A stretch of 64,000 bases of DNA from Hysterangium stoloniferum (taxonomy: Eukaryota; Basidiomycota; Agaricomycetes; Hysterangiales; Hysterangiaceae): assembly GCA_015178975.1 (NCBI GenBank), contig WHVD01000144.1, positions 62,001 to 126,000 of the forward strand. Direction: 5' to 3'. A program made the position numbers and the translations under genes. This document shows positions 46,712-56,837 of this stretch, in pieces (position 1 is the first letter of the stretch; every line of letters starts with the position of its first letter). Under the pieces are notes generated by a model. The model saw nothing but the letters and a program-made list of their open reading frames with translations, made no database searches and was not told where the DNA came from.

Positions 46712-48501
46712 TTGCTAACCGAGTGGACCATCCATGTGCAGTTGTCACACTGTGACATGTCTTCACCCCACAAAATTCCTCATTATACTCACAGGAGTCA
46801 AAAGCAGATACCCATTGACTTGACTGGTCCTGCTACAGTGAAGAAATCAAGTCTGAAAATGCAGTGTGATAGTGTAGACCCTAGCAACATTATAGAGGGC
46901 TGTATGTCTTGTGCCCCTTCTGCTCAGGCTTCTCAAACAGATAGCAAGACACATACCAACAAAAGGCCCCATAATATGCATACTAACTTAAAAAAATCTC
47001 CCATAGTTCTATTATCACCTGTGCAGGAGAATCAGGATGAAAATTCTGATTGTGATGCTAAGGATGATGCAAGACAGGTTAGGACTGACAATCATGAGGT
47101 GAACAGTGTTGTGAATATGTTAAATGGTGATGACTTGAGTGATGCACTTGACTATGTTCCTCATAAACAAAAGACTGCTGGCAAGTGCAAAGTTGCCAAA
47201 AAGGTGCAAGATGCACAAAAGGCAGCAGCACCTGTCTTATCTGAGTGCATTGCATATGATCCTATTTTTTAAAACATATTTTACACTCTGATAGATGTTC
47301 GGTTTCATGTTCCATATATGGATTGAAGCACAAAGGTTGTTGGGATAGTTGAGGCTAAGGCTAATGAGCCATATGACACTGTCATTGAAACAATATTTGC
47401 AACTGGCACACTAATCTACTGCCATCCTAAGAAGTGGCCTGCACTTTTTGTTAGGTTTACAATGGACAAGCAAACTGTCTACAACTTCCAAAATTAAGTG
47501 AACTGGGAGTTTGTTTCCAAATTATATCCCACAGAAGTTGTGAAGAAAGGTGACAGTGCTACCATAGAAATTAGATTTCCAGATGATGTAGGCATGTGCT
47601 CTTGGATGCTGTATTCAAACTGACAACAAGTTTTTAGTTCTTGGCAGATTTTCAGTCATCTAAAGAACTCTGGGTTGACAAGAAGAAGCCCAAGACTGGT
47701 ACCATCAAGACTGCTGCAAGAAGCAAAAAGTGCAGGCCCACCACAAACTATTTTATAGAATCCAATACTGACCCATTGGTTCTGATGACCTTGCTGATGA
47801 AAATGCAGGATACAATACACCTTACAAAGTCATGGAGAAGCAACTGCTGGAAAAATTGAAAAAATGTCAAATTTGTGGCCAGGATAAATTATGCATGACC
47901 AATAAGTATGGGAAATGTGCTAAAATTACCCTACCTCACTTCTGAGCTTGGATTAGTGCCATAGTAAGCAACATATATTTAATTATAATAAGTGCTAATA
48001 TTACTTTCAGTTGGCTACACCCCCTGAGGCTACACTAGATAGTCCTCCTCATACAGACATCTTTGCTGATTTTCATCATGATCTGGGCCAGAAAGAGCTC
48101 AGCTGCTGAGGTGGTGCACAAATAGTTGGAAGCACAAAGGCTATATCAGCACCCATCTCAACTAATACATTGCAGCTACCTACCAATCTTATTCTCAATG
48201 TCGGGACCTGAACCTCTTCATCCAGTTGGAGCCATAGCATGTCTTGCCAGTGAAAATAGTCTCCAGAGCCATCTAGTGAACTTGACTATGGTGATGGGCC
48301 ATTACCAACTGTCAAAGAATGGTTCACCACTCTTGAAGTGTTAGCAAAGGTTCACTTCACTAGATGGGTGGCCTTATGGGACAAATTTGACACTCAAGGA
48401 GCATTGGAGATGATGTTAGATATGCTTGAACATTTTTGAGGGACCATATTATCCAAGGTTTTGGTCTCAATATGATGGAACAGGCTGTGGTTTTGATCAA
48501 C
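46712..48501 (+). pseudogene. Second gene of the TA element, unrecognised family
   Basis: First frame 46712-47272 (186 codons) encodes a Lys/Asp/Ser-rich region such as ENQDENSDCDAKDDARQVR. Coding continues beyond its stop: VVGIVEAKANEPYDTVIET, then YCHPKKWPALFVRFTM, KKGDSATIEIRFPDDVG, a Cys-rich block CQICGQDKLCMTNKYGKCAK near 47862, and after an intron (47964-48010, GTAAGC...TTTCAG) ATPPEATLDSPPHTDIFADF. Stops and shifts are scattered throughout. From memory, similar proteins are numerous in agaricomycete genomes, but I cannot verify this. The C-terminus is cut by the LTR at 48502. No function is assigned. Its place between TIRs, convergent with the transposase, suggests it travels with the element. 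Confidence 0.6.
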
Positions 48502-48740
48502 CTGTTACGACCGTGTCACAGCCGCTCAGACCCGAGGTTATTGCCACCTATTGATGATTCAAGTTATCGTTCAAGTCACTACATCAGAAAGCATCACTCC
48601 CGATGCTGACGTATGCTTTCGCAGTGATCAAACTCTGTTTACGCCCACGTCAAAATATACTCGTACTATCTGGCTAAATGTTTGATACGTCCCTTTTATT
48701 ATGATGATCTGCTCTATCCGATGTTTCACATATGTCTATC

Positions 48741-50007
48741 TGTGATGTATCAGCATCATCTCATAATATTCTCTTAATTTTCTGTGGATTATTTAATATT
48801 CTTTCGAATTTATTGTATTTTTTACTATGTTTATTGTGAAAAATAGGCCTTATTACTTTTGACTTCACATAAATAATAGCATATATGGACTCATATTATG
48901 CTATTATTACTTAATTAATTTATTATAATTTTTAACTAATTATTTATATTTTATTTACTTAGTTATTGCCTTTCGGCACCTTGCTGCAGCCCAGTTTGCA
49001 CATTTTTGAAGTCATGTGACCTATTAGATAAGCGTCCGGTGTCGGGATGTCACACATGTCACGGATGTGACTACCCGAGTCATTATTAGATTCCGCCGAC
49101 TCATCATTTGCTTCCGTCCCCGGGACCGTGGCCTTGAACCTTCATGTTCAAGCAAGAGGTTAGAACCCTTGTCTCAGAGAAGGGAATCACATGATAAATA
49201 AAGGGTAAATAATGAGTAGAATATGAGGTCATTATGATCTAACTAATGACCTCATAAACTAAATAGTTAGCTAATCATGGAGTTATCAAAATGTATATAA
49301 GGAGGGCTAACTTTCCAATAAAATCATCTTATCTCACACACATTTTACTGCACAGCTCAGAAGCTTATCTAATCATCCTAAGGACAATAATAGCCTTAGT
49401 CTGATACACTCACTGCAAGCACCTACACTTGCAGCATCTTGAATCTTTGTCAGCAACTCTTGGACTTAGCTAATCATCTAAGTTTCTCAGCCTCACAGCT
49501 ACCCTTTAGGCTTATTAATTAGATAATAAACCTAATAAGTATCTAAGTATCCTTACTGAAATCCCTGCCAATACTAGGTTACTCAAGGCCCGGCCCTAAG
49601 TTTATTGAATTAATCAAGTACAAGCACTCAGATAATCCAATACATATTATTTTCTCTATTAATAAATTATTTAACACCTTGTTAAATAACTATTAATAGT
49701 TACAAATAAGCATACAAGAATCCGAAGCTCTTATATCAAGTCTCTGCCAAGTTACTGCACATATATTCAGCTTCCAGCCCCTATTCTCAAGGAATAGTTC
49801 TTTTATTTGCTAAAAGAGTCATACACAGTTCTATTGAACCTTTCAATAATCAAAATAAGCATTGATTTGAGTTGTTTAAGCTTCATAGCGCAGCTCATTA
49901 ATCTATCAGTATTTAAATTACTGGACCTTAGCTTGTTTTGTTGTTGAAGCTCTGTGACACTATAGCATATATTGGGCTATCTAAGAGAATCCCCTGAATA
50001 CATTACA
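48741..50007. repeat. Solo LTR of the second family, copy 2
   Basis: 1267 bp, TGTGATGTATCAGC...GAATACATTACA, perfect CTATC duplications (48736-48740 and 50008-50012). Homologous over its whole length to 19379-20630. Confidence 0.96.
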
Positions 50008-50309
50008 CTATCTATATTTGTAGTCCTCAAACTATTTCCTTTTTACCGTAATCCCACTCTCGGTTATCATTGGCCTCCAAACTAATCATAAACTTCCCGT
50101 TCCTAGTCGAGCTTATTGTTAACACCGTTTTCCGCTTTTCTCCCCATTAGTATTTTCTAGACGCCTGTTACTTGTATATGAACCTGCTGTAATTGTAGTT
50201 ACTGGGCAATCAGAATATCAACTCAGAATACCCTCATACATCTGTAGCAGTCTCATACTAAGGATCCCCTCTTCCACCTTTGTGTGCGCTCGCCCAGTCC
50301 CGACCCCTT

Positions 50310-50673
50310 CACTGGAGGCACCCCAAGGTTTTTGGAGTTGGAGAACCTTCTGAAAATCCTAATATTTGGCCAAATTTTCTAAGAATTCTTTAAACTGAGG
50401 AGTAGTTTGAAATTTTTTAGTTTTAGTAATTTTTTAAAGTGGAAGATCATATCTGAAAACTTTAGAAATTTGTATCAAGAAACTCTGACTAATAATGTTT
50501 CCTCAGATTTCCTGATACAAATATGTAAAGCTTTCAGATATAAATTTCCACTTTGGAAAATCCTACTAAAACTTAAAATTTTCAAACAATTTATCAGTTC
50601 AAAGAAAATTTGGCCAAATAGTAGGATTTTCAGAAGGTTCTCCAACTCCAAAAACCTTGGGGTGCCTCCAGTG
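50310..50673. mobile_element. CACTG foldback MITE, copy 2, complete
   Basis: 364 bp, CACTGGAGGCACCCCAA with a matching TTGGGGTGCCTCCAGTG at the right. Both halves pair over most of their length. CTT duplications (50307-50309 and 50674-50676) are confirmed by LTR C near 34785. CACTG ends with 3-bp duplications point to the CACTA (CMC) superfamily. Confidence 0.9.
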
Positions 50674-50871
50674 CTTGGCCTGACACTCGACTTATCCTTT
50701 GGTCCCGATCGGTATCTCACCGAAAGGAACCCTTTTAGGATTAGTCTTCGCCTGTCCAAAATTTAAAGACACTACGGATATTTGCGAGGGCACAGCACAT
50801 AATCTGAAGCCAAGTCCTTCCGATCGGTCCCTGTTTGCCACCGACATGAGTCAGTTGTCAGTTCTTAACAC

Positions 50872-52470
50872 ACATCCTCCAGATGATGGATTGCACAGTT
50901 ATCCATGACAAGGACACTATGCTGTGCTGGCCATGGATTCATGAATGGCATGAGGTTTTTGATGTACATATTGTATAAACAATGTGCCATTATAGGCTCC
51001 TTCGCAAATGTTGGCATAGAGGATACCATCAGAGCAGAGTGCAGGGAGTAAGGAATATCTATTGGTCGTGTATAAAGCAAATATCAATACACTAAATAAA
51101 CAAGCACTTACCCAATACCCTACTGAAATTTTGCTGATGTTCATGCCCATTGCCCATGTTCAGCCCAGCCATACAACCTGTAAGTTGTTACAAGTGTCAA
51201 TCTGACTCATCAATGAATATGAGCCACTCTGCACTTTCCACAGCAATCTGAAACCTGTATTGTGACCTTGCCTCCTCTGAATGCTTAGCAGCTGCTCTTG
51301 ATAACTTCCAGTATCAAAATCAGACCAGGAATGGGCATAGCAAAAGTGGAGACGCACTCTTTTACAAGTCAAACTTAGCTCTGTCAAAGTATCCCAAATT
51401 GTCAATGTTCCCACAATGATGCCATGCTGATGCTGTAAGAAACTCTGCATTTCATTGAGATAGATATCGGGATAACATTCAGTCAAAGAAACCAAAAACT
51501 GTGAGAATAGTGAGTATGGAAACTAAATAAAAGCACAATTATCTCACTTCAATCTCATCTGGGACCATTATCCATCTTCTCATCCTCTTCGCCACTGTCT
51601 CTGAGTGTGAAGAGCAGTGGAAGTTCTAACCGTTTAGGTACGACACTAAGATGTATTGACTGTCGAAGTCTAATACAGAATGAACGTGTATTGACTACTT
51701 AGTTCAATACGGTAGAGAGAAGTAGCTATCTAGAATAAGGTAGAGAGCTAATACGAATAGGTAGAATCGACTGTCAAGTGTGATTCTGAACGACTGCTCG
51801 AGAGTAAAGTAGAGTACTAGAGAGTCGAATAATAAAGTAGTGTGGATGTAGTCCACGTGAGTTGAGATAAAGATTGAGTTTCGACTAGTACAGTTCGAAA
51901 CTCTGATAGAGTAGATAGCTAAAGCCCGTCTGTGACAGTCGAGACGATACACCAATCACAACTTACAGGACACTAACGGGTGTCTGGGTAAGTCGTGGTT
52001 GCAGTGTAAAAAGTGTCTGAGTTCTAAACTATGGGCGCTAGAATACATACGTCTGGCGTGTATGCACCCACAAGAGTCGATGTACCGCGTACATAGGTCG
52101 TCGAACTAAATATAGATATATAATAGAAGAGAGGAAACAGAAATAATAAAGGGAACATAGTAAGAGCTCATCTGACTATATTTCCTGAGCGTATTTCGCC
52201 ATACCTCTCACACTGAGGCATCTACTTCCCCTGTCTCATGCCACTGTTTGAGGATTCATTCAACACTTCATTTCAGGATGTCAAGGTCAAGTGTGATGTT
52301 GTAGACAGTCTTGGCTCTAATGTATTTCTGAAAAACAATGTGTTTCCGGAGATCTGAAGAGTATTTTTGGTGTTGGTGCAAATGTTCTATCATATGCCAT
52401 GGCATTGAGGTGAAGGGGATATGTTTTATGTTACATACATAAATGCCAAATTGACATGTCATGTGAGGTG
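50872..52470 (-). pseudogene. IS630/Tc1-type DDE transposase of the TA element
   Basis: N-terminal helix-turn-helix part YSSDLRKHIVFQKYIRAKTV and ILKQWHETGEVDAS near 52240-52370. After the LTR insertion (51606-52212) follow ECYPDIYLNEMQSFLQHQHG and LTIWDTLTELSLTCKRV. The first catalytic D lies in IFIDESD near 51215. After an intron (about 51063-51113, GTAAGT...AATAG on the minus strand) come LLPALCSDGILYANICEGAY and the second D in SVLVMDNCAIHH near 50895. The sequence is cut at 50872 before the third acidic residue. Frameshifts are present. The D-N-C-x-I-H-H motif is typical of fungal DDE_3 (IS630-Tc1-mariner) transposases and agrees with the TA duplication. Confidence 0.82.
51606..52212. 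repeat. Solo LTR splitting the DDE transposase
   Basis: 607 bp, TGTGAAGAGCAGTGG...CATACCTCTCACA, perfect CTGAG duplications (51601-51605 and 52213-52217). Rich in GTCGA/TCGAC and CTAGA words; not related to the other LTRs. TGTGA..TCACA ends could be Copia-like, unproven. Confidence 0.93.
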
Positions 52471-52551
52471 ACAGTCACAAGTGGTTACTGCTCACTGGTC
52501 TAATGATCATTTTTCGAGATGTGTATGCTCAGAAAAGTATAGTTAAATAAC

Positions 52552-54229
52552 TGTTATGTATTTTTAGGTTTTTTCCATTTTTTAAACCAATCTCCCCCAA
52601 CAAATTGCGAAAAAGAGAATTTAAATGTAATTATATTGCGACAATAAAATTGTACCATATTTGCTTGATTTATCTTGAATTTATACAATTTATTTTGTAT
52701 TTTTATCTTATAAATTGAGCAAGTTATTAAATATTTACCTTTTATTCTTTTTTGATTAATATGTCAGTGACTCAGCGCTTATTCACAATGCGGGAGTGAT
52801 CATGTGATATTCACATGATATTTTAAGCTCTGGCGCCGACAAAACACGATGTGAAATAATCGCGCATAATTAAGGCAATATATATATATTTATATTATAT
52901 TTATAACTAACTAAAAATAATAATAATAATTATATAATAATATAAAACTGGCCACCTGTGTTTATTACATGGTGCGTGATGGTTACAGAGGCGTGTGACG
53001 GTCACAAAGACATGTGATGGTCACAAAAGTGCAGTCACACAGGCATGCGACTGTCACAGTGTGTGACAGTCACAAGGTGTGAAGGGAGTCATGCGCGCGC
53101 TGAGCATTATGTCATCATATATGCTACTACAGCAAAAACCGGAAATTCCCTGGAATATTCCAGTAGCTTCCAATGGAATAGTAGATAATATGTACTAATA
53201 ATAGATAGAATATTGTAGAATATTCTATAAAATTCCAGAATGTTCTATTGTGCCAAGAACATTCTATAGTGTCTTAGTAGTTAGAACTTTCCACAATGCT
53301 CTAGAAAATTCTAGAAAATTCTAAATGACATCATTCCTCCCAGAATGACATCATTTAATCTTCTAGAATCTTCTAAATGTCTCAGACTAAAATGTATATA
53401 AGGAGCTCAGCTCCAGCCGTAATCAATATCATCTTTACTACATTTTATCAGCCACATCAGTGTGCCACTGCAGCAAGCAGTTTATTCCACCCTAGTTGGG
53501 CTGTTGGACAAATAAATACAAATACTTAGTCACCTCTAGTTGAGCTGCTGACCTAAGTTATCTCAGGATTCCTTTGTCACCTCTTGTTGAGCTTCTGACA
53601 ATAATCCTACCCCCTGGTCACTCTTCTGACCAATCAGGATTCCCTGCCACCTCTTGTTGAACTTCTGGTATTAATCCTTTATACTATAGTCACCTCTTAA
53701 CTAAGTATTGATTATTAGTTTTCTTTACATTGTTATTTATCCTTGCAAGATCCTTAAGACTACATTAAGATCCTGATAAGTTAATATCACAGTAGACCCT
53801 GTAGGTTAGTGTAAATAAAGCATATATTAGCCAAATAGTGTGTTATTCTATATCTAATCTTTTGACCTGTTTATAAATATTTTTACTGTTTGATAAATAG
53901 TATAAAACATATAAAAACTAGCTAGTATTGAAGTTATATTTAGCTTCGGAATCAGTGAATTGTTATTTATATTTTAAGTACATATTTTCACAGAAAAAGA
54001 ACAAGCTTGCACAAGCAGCTCTCAAAACCTTCTTTGCGAAGTAGGGTGCATACATATATTCAAGTAAACTCTTGACTTCAGGGGTTCTAAGTCTACTAAG
54101 GCTGCCACTGATTAATATCAAATACTTAAATTATTTTACCTTGTAGTGAATTGAGTATTTGCACATTTTGATAGAGCATTGGACTCCTTTTTCCAGAAAA
54201 TAATATTAAAATAAGGCTAATACATCACA
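52552..54229. repeat. Solo LTR (1.7 kb) with GTGAC-N-GTCAC cluster
   Basis: TGTTATGTATTTTTAGG...CTAATACATCACA, perfect ATAAC duplications (52547-52551 and 54230-54234). A TATA box GTATATAAGGAGC lies near 53393. A degenerate tandem repeat of the type GTCACCTCTTGTTGAGCTTC (four units) spans 53527-53700. The ends and the TATA context resemble the family at 19379 and 48741. Confidence 0.92.
52975..53090. promoter_or_regulatory. Cluster of GTGAC-N-GTCAC palindromes
   Basis: At least four dyads or near-dyads in about 115 bp: GTGACGGTCAC, GTGATGGTCAC, CGACTGTCAC, GTGACAGTCAC. They lie about 300 bp before the LTR TATA box, so they could be transcription-factor sites. Confidence 0.5.
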
Positions 54230-54282
54230 ATAACTAATAAAGTAATTTGTTGAACTACCCCTACTTTATCTTTACTTCAATA

Positions 54283-54656
54283 GGCTAAAATAAGTCACTT
54301 GAGGGAGAGTTCCAGCTGGCATGTAAAGGGTACCTTCCTCACTCCATAGCCTACATTAAGTGTCCATATTTTCTGAATATTTATATGACCTATATAATAT
54401 GATGTGTGCAAATTACTATCCCCATACATGCAAAAATTGGGGTGGGAGAGCCGACAGTGTTTTTGGCATAAATTATAAATACTGAGTCATAAGCTATATT
54501 GAAGCTATGAGGAGAATGCCCTAAATTACTATTTTCAAATTCCATATTTTTGTGTCTTAATCGAATGCAGTTCAAAAGATATAGCATGATCTATCTGGCA
54601 ATTTTAAGGGAATTTTATTGAAATTAGAACTCCGCCATCGGTATCTGGAACAGCTG
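54283..54656 (-). repeat. Right terminal inverted repeat of the TA element
   Basis: Inverted, diverged copy of 46212-46598; the outermost 24 bases differ at 3 positions. Confidence 0.85.
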
Positions 54657-54660
54657 TAAT

Positions 54661-55010
54661 GTATTTTATTTTGATTTATTGCATTTTATTTTGATTTATT
54701 GCATTTTATTTTGATTTATTGCATTTTATTTTGATTTATTGCATTTTATTTTGATTTATTGCATTTTATTTTGATTTATTGCATTTTATTTTGATTTATT
54801 GCATTTTATTTTGATTTATTGCATTTTATTTTGATTTATTGCATTTTATTTTGATTTATTGCATTTTATTTTGATTTATTGCATTTTATTTTGATTTATT
54901 GCATTTTATTTTGATTTATTGCATTTTATTTTGATTTATTGTTTTTCTTCTTGATTTATCTTATTTTATTTTATTTCAATTTATTTTATTTTACTTTATT
55001 TCAATTATTC
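54661..55010. repeat. 20-bp minisatellite
   Basis: Fourteen copies of GCATTTTATTTTGATTTATT (54661-54940, first copy GT instead of GC), then degenerate units to about 55010. It starts 2 bp after the TA duplication of the large element. The left flank at 46190-46211 holds a single similar word, TATTTATTTTGATTTA. Confidence 0.97.
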
Positions 55011-55023
55011 TCTTGTTGTATTG

Positions 55024-55140
55024 AGGCTTTCCCAGAAACCTCCCCCATGGCCAGGGATTTGCAATTCCAGTGAAATGGCGTGAGAAATACCTCTGTTGAA
55101 GGCGTGGGAAATACTTCCGTGAAGGGCACGGGAAATTCCT
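55024..55140. repeat. Degenerate GGGAAATACTTCCGT array, left part
   Basis: GAGAAATACCTCTGTTGAAG, GGGAAATACTTCCGTGAAG and GGGAAATTCCTAG in succession. It continues to the right of the Ngaro element at 60223, so the element inserted into the array. Confidence 0.65.
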
Positions 55141-55315
55141 AGTATTGAGTGCCACACGATCCCTGCATGCCGGGAGTAGTTCAGCACTCAATGTCCAGCC
55201 GAGTGTATGAAGGAGTCGCACACCTTTTGTTTCCTACGACATCTCTGTCAGTACAGTATCTGAGAATTCCGCATCCTTTCATGAATCATCATTCCTTAAT
55301 TCTTTCTTTTATTTC
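55141..55315 (+). repeat. Ngaro repeat A1
   Basis: AGTATTGAGTGCCACACGAT... to CTTTCTTTTATTTCAC; the partner A2 is at 59820. Confidence 0.92.
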
Positions 55316-55326
55316 ACTTCTCACTT

Positions 55327-56837
55327 ATGACATCTGGATCCTTACCACAAGGGGTATTTGCACACTTAGGTATAAATCTGAATGGTGAGATGAACCCACC
55401 TCCCACAGAGGCAGAGGTGGAAACTGCCCCAGTGGATGTGAATCCAGCACCAGATCCTTCATCATTACCGCTATCAGAAGGGGCTGGCACCAACTGGGAA
55501 TCACAAAGGGCAGGCCAACACCCACCACCTTCCGAGATTGAGCTACTGGATACACAAATAGCCAGGCTAATGGTGCACAAACATAGCCTAACAAGTGATG
55601 CTAGCCCTGGTGATCTTGATGGACAAAGTGCAGCAGAAGCAGGGTTAGCTGTGACAAGGTTATTCCTCGACCCAGAGGCACTACAATGGGCCAGGAACAC
55701 ACCTTCACCAACTAATGAGTCCCGCGGCAACAGGAAGGCCCCAATTCCTGAGACTATACCCAGGTTTAAAGCCAACCCTTTAGAGATCCGTAAGTCCACC
55801 CTTTCCTCAGATGGATGGCCGGTCCACATGATTTCACATGTGGGCTGTCCAGACAGTCCAATGGCATTGCAGAAGGCATGTCGCAGTTCATGGACAGTGT
55901 GGTGGCATTGTGGAATGCATGCCATATGTTACAGCAGTTTGATGGCAGTGTGGAATGCATGCTGTGCATTGTGACAGCTTTGATTCTGTGGTGTCTATGC
56001 AATCATCATGCTCATACTCCCCCTCCCTTTTTATGTTTTTCAGCAATTCCACGCAAGGTGGAGGAAGCCTTTAAGAACCTTCACTATGTTCCTTACATCT
56101 CCCTCACATGCGAGGTGTGGCGAAGAGCAGAGAAAGGAGCAGAGGAGTTTACCATTTCACCATCTGGCAGCATCATTGCCAGAGGGCTGGACTGTGAGAA
56201 TGAGAAAGGCATCAGTATAATTGACTGGTTAGCAGCAGCAATAGTGGCAGTTGACCACACTCGAGTCCATGGTGGTGTCCAAAGAGCCAATGCATTAGTG
56301 GCCCACCATGTGATTGTGACATCAATTGCGAAGTCACATAGCTGGGACGTTGCCATGGACTAGGATGTTCAACAATGGGAGGTGGCTGCCCGCAACTTGT
56401 CTCATGACTTGGGCTGTTTAGATCCTGAGGTGCTAACAATCATATCGACTCAAACAGCACTTCAGTGAGCAAAGGTGTCCCAGACCTCAATGGCACCACC
56501 CAAGTGCTCATGGCCAGCAGAGTCACCCCCCCCAGCTGGATCACCATGAAAGAGACCGCGCACTGACAGGGACTCCTCACATTGTTTTCGATGTGGAGTC
56601 CAAGGCCACCTGCCCGCTGACTGCCAGTCAAAGCATACTATGGCAGGAAAGAATCCCGCCTCAATCGCATGAGGAGCCAAAAATACACACGCCCTCACTG
56701 CCCCTGACGGCAAGCAATTTTGTTTCAGCTGGGCACTTGAGTCTCAGTGCAGGTGGGGCAACAACTGCATCAACACCCACATGTGTAGCATCTGCTTCGA
56801 TGATAGCCATGGAGCAGGAGCCTGCAGGAAGCTCTGA
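55327..56837 (+). pseudogene. gag: Ngaro gag with CCHC and CCCH zinc fingers
   Basis: Exon 1 from ATG 55327 (MTSGSLPQGVFAHLG), acidic and proline-rich, up to GTAAGT at 55790. A 254-bp intron ends TTTTTCAG at 56043, and splicing continues the frame as PIPRKVEEAFKNLHY. Then ISIIDWLAAAIVAVDHTRVH and a zinc knuckle CFRCGVQGHLPADC near 56585. After it, CFSWALESQCRWGNNCINTH (C-x8-C-x5-C-x3-H) is a canonical CCCH finger, followed by CSICFDDSHGAGAC. In-frame stops: TAG 56361 and TGA near 56466, 56547 and 56667. The end is TGA 56835-56837. A CCCH finger in a retrotransposon Gag is uncommon. Confidence 0.72.

Larger units (their letters stand above)
48502..50871 (+). repeat. Interrupted LTR of the C type in the TA element
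   Basis: TGTTACGACCGTGTC...CAGTTCTTAACA, the reverse complement of LTR C. It contains a solo LTR (48741-50007) and a foldback MITE (50310-50673). The flanks CAACC and CACAT do not match and two different genes end at its borders, so DNA was lost here. U5 signature near 50790-50815. Confidence 0.88.
46212..54656. mobile_element. Large TA-flanked IS630/Tc1-type element
   Basis: Begins CAGCTGTTCCAGGTACCG and ends with its inverted counterpart CGGTATCTGGAACAGCTG. TA lies on both sides (46210-46211 and 54657-54658). The terminal inverted repeats run about 380 bp (46212-46598 and 54283-54656) and are diverged but alignable throughout. It carries a DDE transposase (minus, 50872-52470) and a second gene (plus, 46712-48501). 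Subtracting the inserted LTRs at 48502-50871, 51606-52212 and 52552-54229 leaves about 3.8 kb. Confidence 0.8.

Noticed and set aside
50407..50766. 119-codon frame reading FSNFLKWKIISENF
   Set aside because: It spans the foldback MITE and LTR; the symmetric element gives similar frames on both strands.
55314..55925. 203-codon open frame opposite Ngaro gag
   Set aside because: It mirrors the gag coding strand, and the gag reading has the knuckle and splice logic on its side.
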